64,000 nt of DNA, from NCBI GenBank assembly GCA_937911175.1, contig CALDSE010000012.1, positions 1-64,000 of the forward strand, in the 5' to 3' direction. Shown piece by piece: positions 36,313 to 46,448 of the stretch (the stretch's first letter is position 1; every line of letters starts with the position of its first letter). Source of the stretch: an uncultured Sediminibacterium sp. (GTDB lineage Bacteria; Bacteroidota; Bacteroidia; Chitinophagales; Chitinophagaceae). Position numbers and translations under genes: made by a program. The notes beneath the pieces were generated by a model. The model worked only from the letters and a program-made list of their open reading frames with translations. It was not told where the DNA came from and searched no databases.

Positions 36313-38013
36313 TTAATTTTTTGCTAAAAGACTATGCTTTTTAGAATATAAATTATAGATCACCAAGCCAATGGTCATCCAAATAAAGAACCACATCCAA
36401 CTTACAGGAGGAATCTCTATCATTAAATACAAGCAACACATGGCGCCTATAATTGGGATAATGGAGTATTTTTTAAGAAAACTTAAAATAGCCACCACTA
36501 TAAATATAAGTGTAAAAACTAAAAATAAAATTTCCTGATACCCTTCGTTACCAACTTCCTTAAACGCATTTAAAATTCTATGTTGTGCAAAATATAAAAA
36601 GATCATTGCCAATGCAGGAATAATATACTGACCATTTATGTAGGGCAATCTAAATGCTTGTCCTTTAATGGAAGGAGATAATCTAGGCAATACCAATACT
36701 CCAAAACAAACTAGTACAAATGCAAACAAGGTGCCAATACTGGTTAAGTCTGTCATTCTCGAAATAGACATAAACATGGAGGGCACACCTACAAAAATTC
36801 CTGTGATGATGGTTGCAAAACCTGGCGTACCGTATTTAGGATGTACTGCTGAAAATTTCTTAGGAAGTAAACCATCTCTACTCATACTCATCCAAATTCT
36901 AGGCTGGCCTAATTGAAATACTAAGAGCACACTTGTGGTAGCTACCACTGCACTAATTGAAATAATATATCCAATTTTATGTAAGCCAATTCTTTCAAAC
37001 ACAAAAGCCAAAGGATCATCTACTTTTAATTCTGTGTAACTCACCATCCCAGTTAAAACCAAGGCGATAAGAATATACAATACGGTACAGATTAATAAAG
37101 AATAGATCATGCCCCTAGGCAAATCTCTTTGCGGATTTTTACATTCTTCAGCCGTTGTAGAAATGGCATCAAATCCAATATAGGCATAAAATACAGCCGA
37201 CACACCCGCTAAAACACCTTTAAATCCATTGGGCATAAAGGGTGCCCAATTGGCTGTATCCACATAAAAGAAGCCAAGTATAATTACCATGAGAATGATC
37301 GCAATTTTAAAGATTACCATGAGATTTGTACTCTTTTTACTTTCTTTAATACCTCTGTACACCAAGAGCGTAATTAAAACCACGATCACAAATGCGGGAA
37401 TATTTAAAATGATTCTTGTTTGACCTATCATAGGTGCATTGGTGATTGCATCATATCCAATTCTTGCGAGTTTCGAAAATGTAGCAGGCGTTCCACCAGC
37501 GGCTAAATGTTTTACCGCTTCCTCATAACCTTGTTGTGCAGTCTCATAATTGGTAGATAACCAACCTGGAAGATGAATATGGAAACCTTCTAATAAATTA
37601 ATAAAATAGCCACTCCAACTAATTGCTACTACCATATTTCCAATGGCATATTCTAAAATCAATGCCCAACCAATTATCCAGGCTATTAATTCTCCAAAAG
37701 TAACATAGGCATAAGTATAGGCACTTCCTGCAATAGGCACCCTACTTGCAAATTCAGCATAACAAAGTGCACTAAAGCCACAAGTTACAGCTGTGATCAA
37801 AAATAAGACAGAGATGCCAGGGCCACCGTGAAAAGCTGCAGTACCAATGGTAGAAAAAATACCTGCACCCACTACCGCAGCAATACCCATTAAAGTAAGG
37901 TCACGAACCCCTAAAACCCTTTTTAATCCGCTGCCGGTATGACCATCACTTAATCCCGCCTCTGCATCCTTCACAATTTTTTCAATCGATTTCTTCCTAA
38001 ATAAATTCATCAT
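36313..38013 (-). CDS. APC-family amino acid permease
   Basis: A 566-residue inner-membrane permease with about 12-14 hydrophobic helices. The APC signature lies near residue 43 (LMGIAAVVGAGIFSTIGTAA) with the unwound helix 1, and helix 6 has AYIGFDAISTTAEECKNPQR. The extended loop near residue 145-185 and the soluble N-terminus fit the cationic amino acid transporter-like branch. The gene is nine bases from the polyprenyl synthetase and could be co-transcribed. The substrate is unknown. Confidence 0.88.
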   Translation of the reverse strand: MMNLFRKKSIEKIVKDAEAGLSDGHTGSGLKRVLGVRDLTLMGIAAVVGAGIFSTIGTAAFHGGPGISVLFLITAVTCGFSALCYAEFASRVPIAGSAYTYAYVTFGELIAWIIGWALILEYAIGNMVVAISWSGYFINLLEGFHIHLPGWLSTNYETAQQGYEEAVKHLAAGGTPATFSKLARIGYDAITNAPMIGQTRIILNIPAFVIVVLITLLVYRGIKESKKSTNLMVIFKIAIILMVIILGFFYVDTANWAPFMPNGFKGVLAGVSAVFYAYIGFDAISTTAEECKNPQRDLPRGMIYSLLICTVLYILIALVLTGMVSYTELKVDDPLAFVFERIGLHKIGYIISISAVVATTSVLLVFQLGQPRIWMSMSRDGLLPKKFSAVHPKYGTPGFATIITGIFVGVPSMFMSISRMTDLTSIGTLFAFVLVCFGVLVLPRLSPSIKGQAFRLPYINGQYIIPALAMIFLYFAQHRILNAFKEVGNEGYQEILFLVFTLIFIVVAILSFLKKYSIIPIIGAMCCLYLMIEIPPVSWMWFFIWMTIGLVIYNLYSKKHSLLAKN

Positions 38014-38022
38014 TGCAAAGGG

Positions 38023-38988
38023 TTATTGATTTCTATTCATTAAATAATTCGCCAATTCAATTAAAGGCTTTTTGCGATCAGATACCACTGCAATAGATTC
38101 TAAATGCGCAAAGGCTTCTTGCATATATTTTGCTTTAGAGGCTTCTGCCCAGGCGTCCACTCCACAAGATTTAAAAATGGCTAAAACTTTTTCTACTTTA
38201 TCGGGCGGATTGGAATTTAATAATTCATTTAATTCTTTTTTCTGAGCAACATTCGCTACTTCCAATGCATGTATTAATAAAAATGTTTTTTTATTTTGTT
38301 TGATATCGCCTCCTGGCTCCTTGCCAAAAATGGCGGCGTCTCCAAAAGCATCTAAATAATCGTCCTGCACTTGAAAGGCAATACCTATTTTTTTTCCAAA
38401 CTCATATAAGTGTTGGCAATTATTCACGCTGGCTCCTCCTAAGATGGCACCCATTTCTAAACTCGCTGCTAATAGTACAGAAGTTTTTAAGGTAATCATA
38501 TGTATATACTCATCCATACTTACCTTTTCCAATTTTGAAAAGTCCATGTCTAATTGCTGGCCTTCACAAACTTCTTTAGCAGTCTTATTAAATAGTTGTA
38601 AAATCTTAGGTAAATATTGAGCCTGTATGGTTTGAATATACTCATAAGCGCGAATAACCATTACATCGCCTACTAATAAGGCAGTGCTATTGTCATATTT
38701 AACATGCACGGTGGTTTTGCCTCTTCTTAAGGAAGCCTCGTCCATCATATCGTCATGCACTAAAGTGAAATTATGAAATAACTCCACTGCATTGGCTAGC
38801 TGGTAAGCATCGGAATGAATATCAGAGAATAGTTCATTACCCAATAAACACATCACAGGTCTAATTCTTTTACCACCAATACTTAAAAAGTAATTGCCTG
38901 GTTCATATAAGCTGGCAGGCGATTTTGGGAAGTGTTCGGCCTCGAATCCCTTATTAAATTTTTCTGATAATTCTTTAAAACTATGCAT
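38023..38988 (-). CDS. Polyprenyl (trans-isoprenyl diphosphate) synthetase
   Basis: A 321-residue trans-prenyltransferase that extends allylic diphosphates with isopentenyl diphosphate. First aspartate-rich motif DDMMD (79-83, LVHDDMMDEA) with the preceding GGKRIRP, second motif QDDYLDAFGD. The chain-length-determining residues before the first motif (LFHNFT, with Phe five residues before it) suggest a short-chain product, possibly geranylgeranyl or farnesyl, but this is not certain. It heads the leftward block of permease and DUF2027/Smr gene. Confidence 0.88.
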   Translation of the reverse strand: MHSFKELSEKFNKGFEAEHFPKSPASLYEPGNYFLSIGGKRIRPVMCLLGNELFSDIHSDAYQLANAVELFHNFTLVHDDMMDEASLRRGKTTVHVKYDNSTALLVGDVMVIRAYEYIQTIQAQYLPKILQLFNKTAKEVCEGQQLDMDFSKLEKVSMDEYIHMITLKTSVLLAASLEMGAILGGASVNNCQHLYEFGKKIGIAFQVQDDYLDAFGDAAIFGKEPGGDIKQNKKTFLLIHALEVANVAQKKELNELLNSNPPDKVEKVLAIFKSCGVDAWAEASKAKYMQEAFAHLESIAVVSDRKKPLIELANYLMNRNQ

Positions 38989-38992
38989 ACTA

Positions 38993-39000
38993 CAAACCTA
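38993..39000 (-). promoter_or_regulatory. Possible -7 element of the polyprenyl synthetase
   Basis: TAGGTTTG on the minus strand ends only four bases before the ATG, which would give a leaderless or nearly leaderless mRNA. No TTG box at the right distance. Confidence 0.3.
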
Positions 39001-39090
39001 AACATAATTCACAAGAATCCCTAGCCCTTATTGGGCTTGTTTATAGAAAAATTAGCATTTATTAAACAGTTTATTTTTAGAATTTCCCCT

Positions 39091-39098
39091 TAAATTTG
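39091..39098 (+). promoter_or_regulatory. -7 promoter element of the gene at 39119
   Basis: TAAATTTG followed by C, 20 bases before the ATG; same octamer as before tRNA-Arg and ytxJ. A T-rich region lies where the -33 box is expected, without an exact TTG. Confidence 0.5.
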
Positions 39099-39118
39099 CG
39101 TACCCCCAAATCTACAAT

Positions 39119-39640
39119 ATGACAAAAAAGCATTTAGTATTTACCTTCTTTAGTTTATTTGTTTACCAATTCATTTTTGCTCAGCGTATTACTCTAGATA
39201 CCAATGTCAATAGAAGTATTCATTTATATGAAGATGGTTATACGAAGTCTTTTGGTGTTAAAATGTACCCAGGTGCGCTAACCTATAAAACTTTTTATAC
39301 CCCCAATAAAGCCATTGAATACTCCGGTTACATTACACTAGATGGATTTTGGATTTCTGCGATCAATGAAATACATACTCCAATCAAAGATGACAATCAA
39401 TTGTCTTGGTATATTGGTTATGGTGGTCATTTAGGAATTTGGAGCGAAGAATGGGTAAAGAAAAACGCTACCACTGACAAATCCAATATTTCAGTTGGAT
39501 TTGATGGAATCATTGGGCTTGATTATAAAGTGAAAAATTCCCCTTTAAATATAAGTATTGATTGGCAACCTTCTTTTAGCATCATACAAGCCTATTTTAA
39601 AAATCAAGGGGGTATTGGAATTCGATACGTACTCAAGTAG
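39119..39640 (+). CDS. Exported protein, probable small outer-membrane beta-barrel
   Basis: A 173-residue protein I do not recognise. A signal peptide (FTFFSLFVYQFIFAQ) precedes alternating hydrophobic strands with many Gly and aromatic residues, such as SWYIGYGGHLGIWSEEW and NISVGFDGIIGLDYK, and a C-terminal GGIGIRYVLK, resembling an eight-stranded porin-like barrel. It stands alone between two leftward genes and has its own promoter-like element. Confidence 0.65.
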   Translation: MTKKHLVFTFFSLFVYQFIFAQRITLDTNVNRSIHLYEDGYTKSFGVKMYPGALTYKTFYTPNKAIEYSGYITLDGFWISAINEIHTPIKDDNQLSWYIGYGGHLGIWSEEWVKKNATTDKSNISVGFDGIIGLDYKVKNSPLNISIDWQPSFSIIQAYFKNQGGIGIRYVLK

Positions 39641-39666
39641 TACTTTAGTAATAGCTTAGCTATTCA

Positions 39667-40617
39667 TTACTTAAATAAAGAATCTACAAATTCATCTTTA
39701 TCAAATAAAAGCAAGTCTTTAATTTGTTCTCCAACTCCAATATACTTAACAGGTATTTTGCATTGATGTGCTATAGATAAAACCACACCTCCTTTGGCTG
39801 TACCATCTAATTTTGTAATGGCTAATGCATTCACATTCGTTACCGCCATAAATTGCTTGGCTTGCTCTAAGGCATTTTGTCCAGTAGAACCATCCAATAC
39901 CAATAACACTTCATGCGGTGCACCTGGTAATTGTTTTTCAATAACGCGTTTAATTTTATTTAACTCGTCCATTAAATGTAGTTTATTATGCAAACGACCT
40001 GCGGTATCTATTAATACGACATCGGCGTTTTTTGCCATAGCCGATTGAATAGTATCAAAGGCCACCGCACTAGGGTCGGCGCCATGATTTTGCTTTACAA
40101 TGGCTACACCCACTCTTTCGCTCCAAATAGTGAGTTGATCGGCAGCAGCAGCTCTAAAAGTGTCTGCAGCGCCCATTACCACAGTATTTCCAGCTTCCTT
40201 ATAATGATGTGCTAATTTACCAATGGTAGTTGTCTTACCCACTCCATTCACACCTACTACTAAAATTACATAGGGCTTTTTATCAGAAGGAGGAATAAAA
40301 CCTAGTTGATTGGAGGGGGCATCTACTAATAAAGAAACTATTTCTTCGTGCAATAAACCATTCAATTCTGAAGTAGATAAATATTTTTCTTTTTTAACGC
40401 GCTCTTGTAATTTTTCAATTAAGGCTAAAGTAGTATCCACTCCCACATCCGCACCAATTAGCTCTTCTTCTAATTGATCTAGCACTTCATCGTCCACTGA
40501 AGTTTTTCCAATAATGGCTTTAGAAATTCGCTCTAAAAAACCTTTCTTGGTTTTCTCTAAACCTTGGTCTAGGGTTTCCTTTTCTTTTATGCCAAATAAT
40601 TTACCTAAAAAACTCAT
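39667..40617 (-). CDS. ftsY: Signal recognition particle receptor FtsY
   Basis: A 316-residue SRP GTPase receptor at the inner membrane for co-translational insertion of membrane proteins. An N domain (about 1-95) precedes the G domain with GVNGVGKTT (122-130), DTFRAAAADQL, DTAGR and TKLDGTAKGG. The acidic A domain of enterobacterial FtsY is absent, as is common. It lies downstream of the ribosomal protein gene set, separated from it by a strong terminator. Confidence 0.95.
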   Translation of the reverse strand: MSFLGKLFGIKEKETLDQGLEKTKKGFLERISKAIIGKTSVDDEVLDQLEEELIGADVGVDTTLALIEKLQERVKKEKYLSTSELNGLLHEEIVSLLVDAPSNQLGFIPPSDKKPYVILVVGVNGVGKTTTIGKLAHHYKEAGNTVVMGAADTFRAAAADQLTIWSERVGVAIVKQNHGADPSAVAFDTIQSAMAKNADVVLIDTAGRLHNKLHLMDELNKIKRVIEKQLPGAPHEVLLVLDGSTGQNALEQAKQFMAVTNVNALAITKLDGTAKGGVVLSIAHQCKIPVKYIGVGEQIKDLLLFDKDEFVDSLFK

Positions 40618-40672
40618 ACTGTAAATTTAATCAATAAAAATTAAGATGCTTTAGCTTAGAATTAATTAAAAT

Positions 40673-40701
40673 AAAAAAAGTCCAGACTAGGTCTGAACTT
40701 T
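40673..40701 (-). terminator. Rho-independent terminator of rpmB-rpmG-DUF4295
   Basis: Minus strand stem with AAAGT and CAGAC arms (40701-40677, one C-A mismatch, three-base loop) and a run of seven T residues (40679-40673). Confidence 0.8.
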
Positions 40702-40761
40702 AAATGATTTTGTGCGTAGTAAAATTGCTAGCGATTAATAGATACAGACTAAAAAGTCTTA

Positions 40762-40932
40762 CTATTTAGCTAAGAATTCCTTAACAAGATCCTTGTGAAC
40801 GATATTCTCTTTAAAAGTGTACGCGCCTGTTTTAGGGCTACGGATAGCTTTAATTACTTTAGTCCAGTTCTTTGCTTCAGCTGAAGCCTTAAGATCTTTT
40901 ACTTTCGCGTTTTTAGATGCTGATTTTGCCAT
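40762..40932 (-). CDS. DUF4295 family small basic protein
   Basis: A 56-residue Lys-rich protein (starts MAKSASKNAKVKDLKASAEA, ends LVKEFLAK) of the DUF4295 family, which in Bacteroidota follows rpmB and rpmG. The start lies two bases after the rpmG stop, and the gene ends before a terminator. The tight fusion to two ribosomal protein genes and the basic character suggest a ribosome-associated protein; the function is not known. It is easily missed because of its length. Confidence 0.85.
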   Translation of the reverse strand: MAKSASKNAKVKDLKASAEAKNWTKVIKAIRSPKTGAYTFKENIVHKDLVKEFLAK

Positions 40933-40934
40933 GA

Positions 40935-41117
40935 CTATTTAATTTCTTTATGTAACGTTACTTTTTTCAAAATTGAATTATACTTTTTGAACTCCAAACG
41001 ATCTGGAGTATTCTTCTTGTTCTTCGTAGTAATATAACGACTAGTACCTGGTAAACCAGTAGTCTTGTGCTCTGTGCACTCTAATATTACTTGAACTCTA
41101 TTTCCTTTCCTTGCCAT
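40935..41117 (-). CDS. rpmG: 50S ribosomal protein L33 (bL33)
   Basis: A 60-residue protein with the bL33 core: [30 protein letters not shown] and the C-terminal [10 protein letters not shown]. It lacks the paired CxxC zinc ligands, so it is the zinc-independent (C-minus) form. Located between rpmB (35-base gap) and the DUF4295 gene. Confidence 0.95.
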   Translation of the reverse strand: MARKGNRVQVILECTEHKTTGLPGTSRYITTKNKKNTPDRLEFKKYNSILKKVTLHKEIK

Positions 41118-41152
41118 GATGGTATATTATAAGTTATACTTAATTGGGTTAA

Positions 41153-41389
41153 TTAAATCTTTTCGCCTTGTGCTCTAAGATCTTTAACAACAGAAGCTAA
41201 ACCATTCTTATTAATGGTTCTGATAGCATCAGTTGATACTTTGATGGTAATCCAGCGATCTTCTTCTATGAAGTAGAAACGCTTCTTTTGCAAATTTGGA
41301 AGGAAACGACGCTTTGTCTTGATGTTGGAGTGTGAAACACTATTTCCAGACATCGGCTTCTTTCCAGTTAATTGACATACTCTAGCCAT
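41153..41389 (-). CDS. rpmB: 50S ribosomal protein L28 (bL28)
   Basis: A 78-residue protein with the family start [20 protein letters not shown] and the [13 protein letters not shown] and [14 protein letters not shown] segments. The zinc-binding cysteine pair is not kept; only the first Cys remains. First gene of the rpmB-rpmG-DUF4295 unit. Confidence 0.95.
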   Translation of the reverse strand: MARVCQLTGKKPMSGNSVSHSNIKTKRRFLPNLQKKRFYFIEEDRWITIKVSTDAIRTINKNGLASVVKDLRAQGEKI

Positions 41390-41412
41390 GAGAAATTATT
41401 TTTTACGGACGG

Positions 41413-41420
41413 CAAAGGTA
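41413..41420 (-). promoter_or_regulatory. -7 promoter element of rpmB
   Basis: TACCTTTG followed by C, minus strand, 23 bases before the rpmB ATG; the same octamer as rnpB. No clear TTG box upstream. Confidence 0.5.
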
Positions 41421-41537
41421 AGTAAATAACCTTTACAGTCCCATTTATTTTAGTGTTTTTTTGAAGATTTACCCTAATAATGTCCAAAAAAGGATAAAAT
41501 GTTGGTTTTCATTAAGGTATAAGGTATTTAGCAGGGC

Positions 41538-43193
<1,656 letters not shown>

Positions 43194-43205
43194 ATCCTTT
43201 TTAAT

Positions 43206-44228
43206 TTACCAATTCGATCTTGCAGAGGCGGTAACGGCTAAACTTTCAAAAGCCCCCTCCAAATACTTATAATGGGCAGCCATGGCAATCATAGCGGCAT
43301 TATCGGTACAGTATTCAAAGGCAGGTAAAAATACCGTGGACTTTGTTTTTTGAGCAAGTTCTGCCACCCCATGTCGAAGGCCTGAATTGGCACTCACACC
43401 CCCTGCTATACAAAACTCCTGAATGCCTGTTTCTTGAATGGCCTTTTTAAGTTGTTTTAGTAAAATCTCCACAATGGTAGACTGCACAGAGGCGCATAAA
43501 TCATTTAAGTTTTCTTGTATAAACGCTGGCGATTGTTTTTGTAAAAAATAGAGCACGCTGGTTTTTAAGCCACTGAAAGAATAATCTAAATTAGGTACTT
43601 GAGGTTTAGCAAAAACAAAGGCTTTTGGATTTCCCTTCTGTGCTAATTTATCTAAAAGCGGGCCACCTGGATAAGGCAGTCCTAATAATTTTGAAATTTT
43701 ATCAAAGGCTTCTCCTGCAGCATCATCAATGGTTTCGCCGAGTATAATCATTTCAGCCGCGCTATTACATCTTACAATTTGTGTATGACCACCGCTCACT
43801 GTTAAACATAAAAAAGGAAAGCTGGGTTTAGGATCGTCTATTAAATTAGCGAGTACATGCGCTTGCATATGATGAACTGCAATTAAAGGTTTATCTAATG
43901 AAAGTGCAAGGGACTTTGCAAATTGCGCACCCACTAATAAACTACCAATTAAACCTGGCGCCTGTGTAAAAGCAATGGCATCTAATTTTGCTAAACTATC
44001 TGTAGGGGTATTTTCAGGAAAGGCTTTTTTTAAAGCAGCATCTACCACCGGCACAATATTTTCCATATGTGCTCTACTAGCAAGTTCTGGTACCACGCCG
44101 CCAAATTTTTCATGCACTGTTTGATTCGCAATAAAATTGGAAAGGATTTTTCCATTCACAATAATAGAGGCCGCGGTTTCATCGCAGGAAGACTCTATCG
44201 CTAATATTGTAATTGGTTTTGTATACAC
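43206..44228 (-). CDS. tsaD: tRNA N6-adenosine threonylcarbamoyltransferase
   Basis: A 340-residue ASKHA-fold enzyme that transfers threonylcarbamoyl to A37 of ANN-reading tRNAs. It has the family start ILAIESSCDETAASI, the metal-binding HHMQAH (His120, His124), and the nucleotide-binding CLTVSGGHTQIV. The start codon is GTG; a stop lies four codons upstream and no ATG is available near. The product feeds the t6A substrate of TcdA encoded at 21.7 kb. Confidence 0.95.
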   Translation of the reverse strand: MYTKPITILAIESSCDETAASIIVNGKILSNFIANQTVHEKFGGVVPELASRAHMENIVPVVDAALKKAFPENTPTDSLAKLDAIAFTQAPGLIGSLLVGAQFAKSLALSLDKPLIAVHHMQAHVLANLIDDPKPSFPFLCLTVSGGHTQIVRCNSAAEMIILGETIDDAAGEAFDKISKLLGLPYPGGPLLDKLAQKGNPKAFVFAKPQVPNLDYSFSGLKTSVLYFLQKQSPAFIQENLNDLCASVQSTIVEILLKQLKKAIQETGIQEFCIAGGVSANSGLRHGVAELAQKTKSTVFLPAFEYCTDNAAMIAMAAHYKYLEGAFESLAVTASARSNW

Positions 44229-44285
44229 AGCACGAAGTTAATTAAAACGCTGAGTTTATATTAAGTCTTGCGAAAATTCAGGTAA

Positions 44286-45533
44286 TTACTTTGTTCTAAT
44301 AGCTTCTACTGGGTTCATTTTGGCAGCAATGGAAGCAGGAATAATTCCTGAAACCACTCCTAAAATAATACAGATACTGAAGGCCAGAAAAATAATACTT
44401 GGGGCAATGGTAATTGCAAAAGGAAGAAAGGAACTTAATGCCAGCGTGAGTAACCAAACGAGTAATAATCCTACCAAGCCTCCAATAATACATAAAAAAG
44501 CACTCTCTAATAAAAACTCATATAAAATAGAAGAACTCTTGGCGCCTATTGCTTTTTTTAATCCAATCTGACTAGTTCTTTCTCTTACTGTTACAAACAT
44601 AATATTGGCTACACCAAAGGCGCCCACTATTAAAGAAAGTCCTGCAATGGCCCATCCTCCTTTATTCACAGCCCCAAATACACTTTCTACTTGGTCTTTA
44701 AATTGAGCTACATCATTACAAGTAAAATTATCTTCCTGAGTGGGGCTTAGTTTTCTAATTTGACGCATAATACCCGTTAACTCTTCTTGCAAAGCCTTAG
44801 AAGTAATGCCTGCTTTAGGTTGTACCATAATAACAGGGCCTAAATTATCGGGATTATACACTGAAGCCATATAGTTATGTGTAACAATAGTACTCTTATC
44901 ATAGTCATAGCCATTAATAATGGCAGAACCTTGTTTTTCAATAACGCCAATTACTAAAAGTTTACGGCCATTATAGGTAATAGTTTTACCCACGCCTTTA
45001 TCTGCCTTACCATATAATTCCTCTGCTACTTTATATCCTATAACTACATAAGGTACGCCTCGCGTAAAATCCGACTCACTTAAAAACCTACCATAGCCAA
45101 TATCAAAAGATTGTATTTTTTTATACTCTGGAGTAATACCGTACATATTGACCCCCTTTAAAACATTATCCTCATAAGAAAAAGACTCTTGGGTTTGCAT
45201 CACAAAAGCCATATTGGAAGCCAGCGTACTCTTCTTTTTAACGAAGTCCATTTCCTCTATTTTCATACTTGGACGCTTAACGAATTTCCACCATGGGTAT
45301 TCTGGGCCTCCAGAATAATCCCATTTATCGATATACACCGAATTGTTTCCAAAGCTTGATAAATCGCTTTTGATTTTTGATTGTAAACTGTCAATGGTGG
45401 CCAAAACACCTATAATACAAAAGATACCAATGGTGATGCCAAATAAGGAAAGAAAGGTTCTTAGTTTATTCGCTTTTAGCTCTCCGATGGCCATTTTGAA
45501 GCTATTCCAAAGTATAGTAAGCACTTTTATCAT
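44286..45533 (-). CDS. ABC transporter permease, MacB/FtsX type
   Basis: A 415-residue protein with one N-terminal membrane helix (about 20-42, LRTFLSLFGITIGIFCIIGV), a MacB-like periplasmic domain (to about 285), and an FtsX region with three C-terminal helices (from about 290). It is the permease half of a MacAB- or Lol-like system; the ATPase and adaptor genes are not in the window. The role could be export of a small molecule or lipoprotein handling. Confidence 0.85.
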   Translation of the reverse strand: MIKVLTILWNSFKMAIGELKANKLRTFLSLFGITIGIFCIIGVLATIDSLQSKIKSDLSSFGNNSVYIDKWDYSGGPEYPWWKFVKRPSMKIEEMDFVKKKSTLASNMAFVMQTQESFSYEDNVLKGVNMYGITPEYKKIQSFDIGYGRFLSESDFTRGVPYVVIGYKVAEELYGKADKGVGKTITYNGRKLLVIGVIEKQGSAIINGYDYDKSTIVTHNYMASVYNPDNLGPVIMVQPKAGITSKALQEELTGIMRQIRKLSPTQEDNFTCNDVAQFKDQVESVFGAVNKGGWAIAGLSLIVGAFGVANIMFVTVRERTSQIGLKKAIGAKSSSILYEFLLESAFLCIIGGLVGLLLVWLLTLALSSFLPFAITIAPSIIFLAFSICIILGVVSGIIPASIAAKMNPVEAIRTK

Positions 45534-45687
45534 GGTATAAAATTAAGTCAATATATGATTCCAGCTTGAATTTTATACAAGTGGTGAAAAAATCATCTAA
45601 AGGGGGCTTTTTGAAGGACTTGTTTACTTATTGATAAATTGTCAGAAAAATCATGCAACGATTTATTCTAAGCTCGCAATTCGTTCT

Positions 45688-45695
45688 TACTTTTG
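45688..45695 (+). promoter_or_regulatory. -7 promoter element of the sdh operon
   Basis: TACTTTTG followed by C, 24 bases before the ATG of sdhC. A T-rich TTTATT is at the expected -33 distance, without TTG. Confidence 0.5.
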
Positions 45696-45719
45696 CAGCG
45701 ATTTAAAATACATCTTATT

Positions 45720-46403
45720 ATGACCTTTAAGCAAATGTTTACGTCCTCCGTGGGGAAAAAATTAGTAATGGCTTTCACGGGTATTTTCTTAGTCTTATTC
45801 TTAGTCGTACATGCAGGATTAAATGCTTGTATTTGGGCAATGGACGGTGGCGTCACCTTCAATAAAGCAGCTCATTTTATGGGAAGTTTTATAGTACCAA
45901 GAATTTTAGAAATAGGATTATTCTTAGGCATTTTTCTACATATCATCCAAGGCTATATGCTAACCTTAGAAAATAGAAGCAAAAGAAAAATTGGCTATGA
46001 AGTAAATTATTCAAAAGGTAGTAAATGGTATAGCAGAAGTATGGCTATTTTAGGAACTATACTTCTTATGTTTTTTGTAATACATTGGAAACATTTTTGG
46101 GTTCCTTCTCGTATCACTGGAGTGGAAGAAATGGATTTAGGCAATGGCTTTATAGTACATAATTTATATGCAGTCATGCAGGATACTTTTGAAAATGTTT
46201 GGGTGGTTTTATTTTATGTGATTGCTTGTATTTCCTTGGGCTACCACTTAGCACATGGTTTTCAAAGTGCCTTCAAAACAATTGGAGTACATAATAAAAG
46301 ATACCATGCAATGATTAACACTATTGGTTTTGGCTTTGCCATTATTATTCCATTAGCATTTGCTTTAATGCCTATTAGTTTTTATTTACACTGGGTAAAT
46401 TAA
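45720..46403 (+). CDS. sdhC: Succinate dehydrogenase cytochrome b558 subunit
   Basis: A 227-residue membrane anchor with five hydrophobic helices that binds two haems and quinone for complex II. Putative haem histidines occur at VVHAGLNACIW, LHIIQGYML, FFVIHWKHFW and GYHLAHGFQ. This is the b558-type (Bacillus/Bacteroidota) anchor, in place of separate SdhC and SdhD. The ATG at 45720 (MTFKQMFTSSVGKKLVM) was chosen; an in-frame TTG lies within the promoter box. First gene of sdhCAB. Confidence 0.9.
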   Translation: MTFKQMFTSSVGKKLVMAFTGIFLVLFLVVHAGLNACIWAMDGGVTFNKAAHFMGSFIVPRILEIGLFLGIFLHIIQGYMLTLENRSKRKIGYEVNYSKGSKWYSRSMAILGTILLMFFVIHWKHFWVPSRITGVEEMDLGNGFIVHNLYAVMQDTFENVWVVLFYVIACISLGYHLAHGFQSAFKTIGVHNKRYHAMINTIGFGFAIIIPLAFALMPISFYLHWVN

Positions 46404-46448
46404 AAATTCAAAATAAATATATTCTAAACGATAGATAAAAGATTAAAT

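Noticed and set aside
40747-40760. Small palindrome AGACT-AAAA-AGTCT near the DUF4295 stop
   Set aside because: Only five pairs, without a T-run on the proper strand; the stronger terminator is at 40673-40701.
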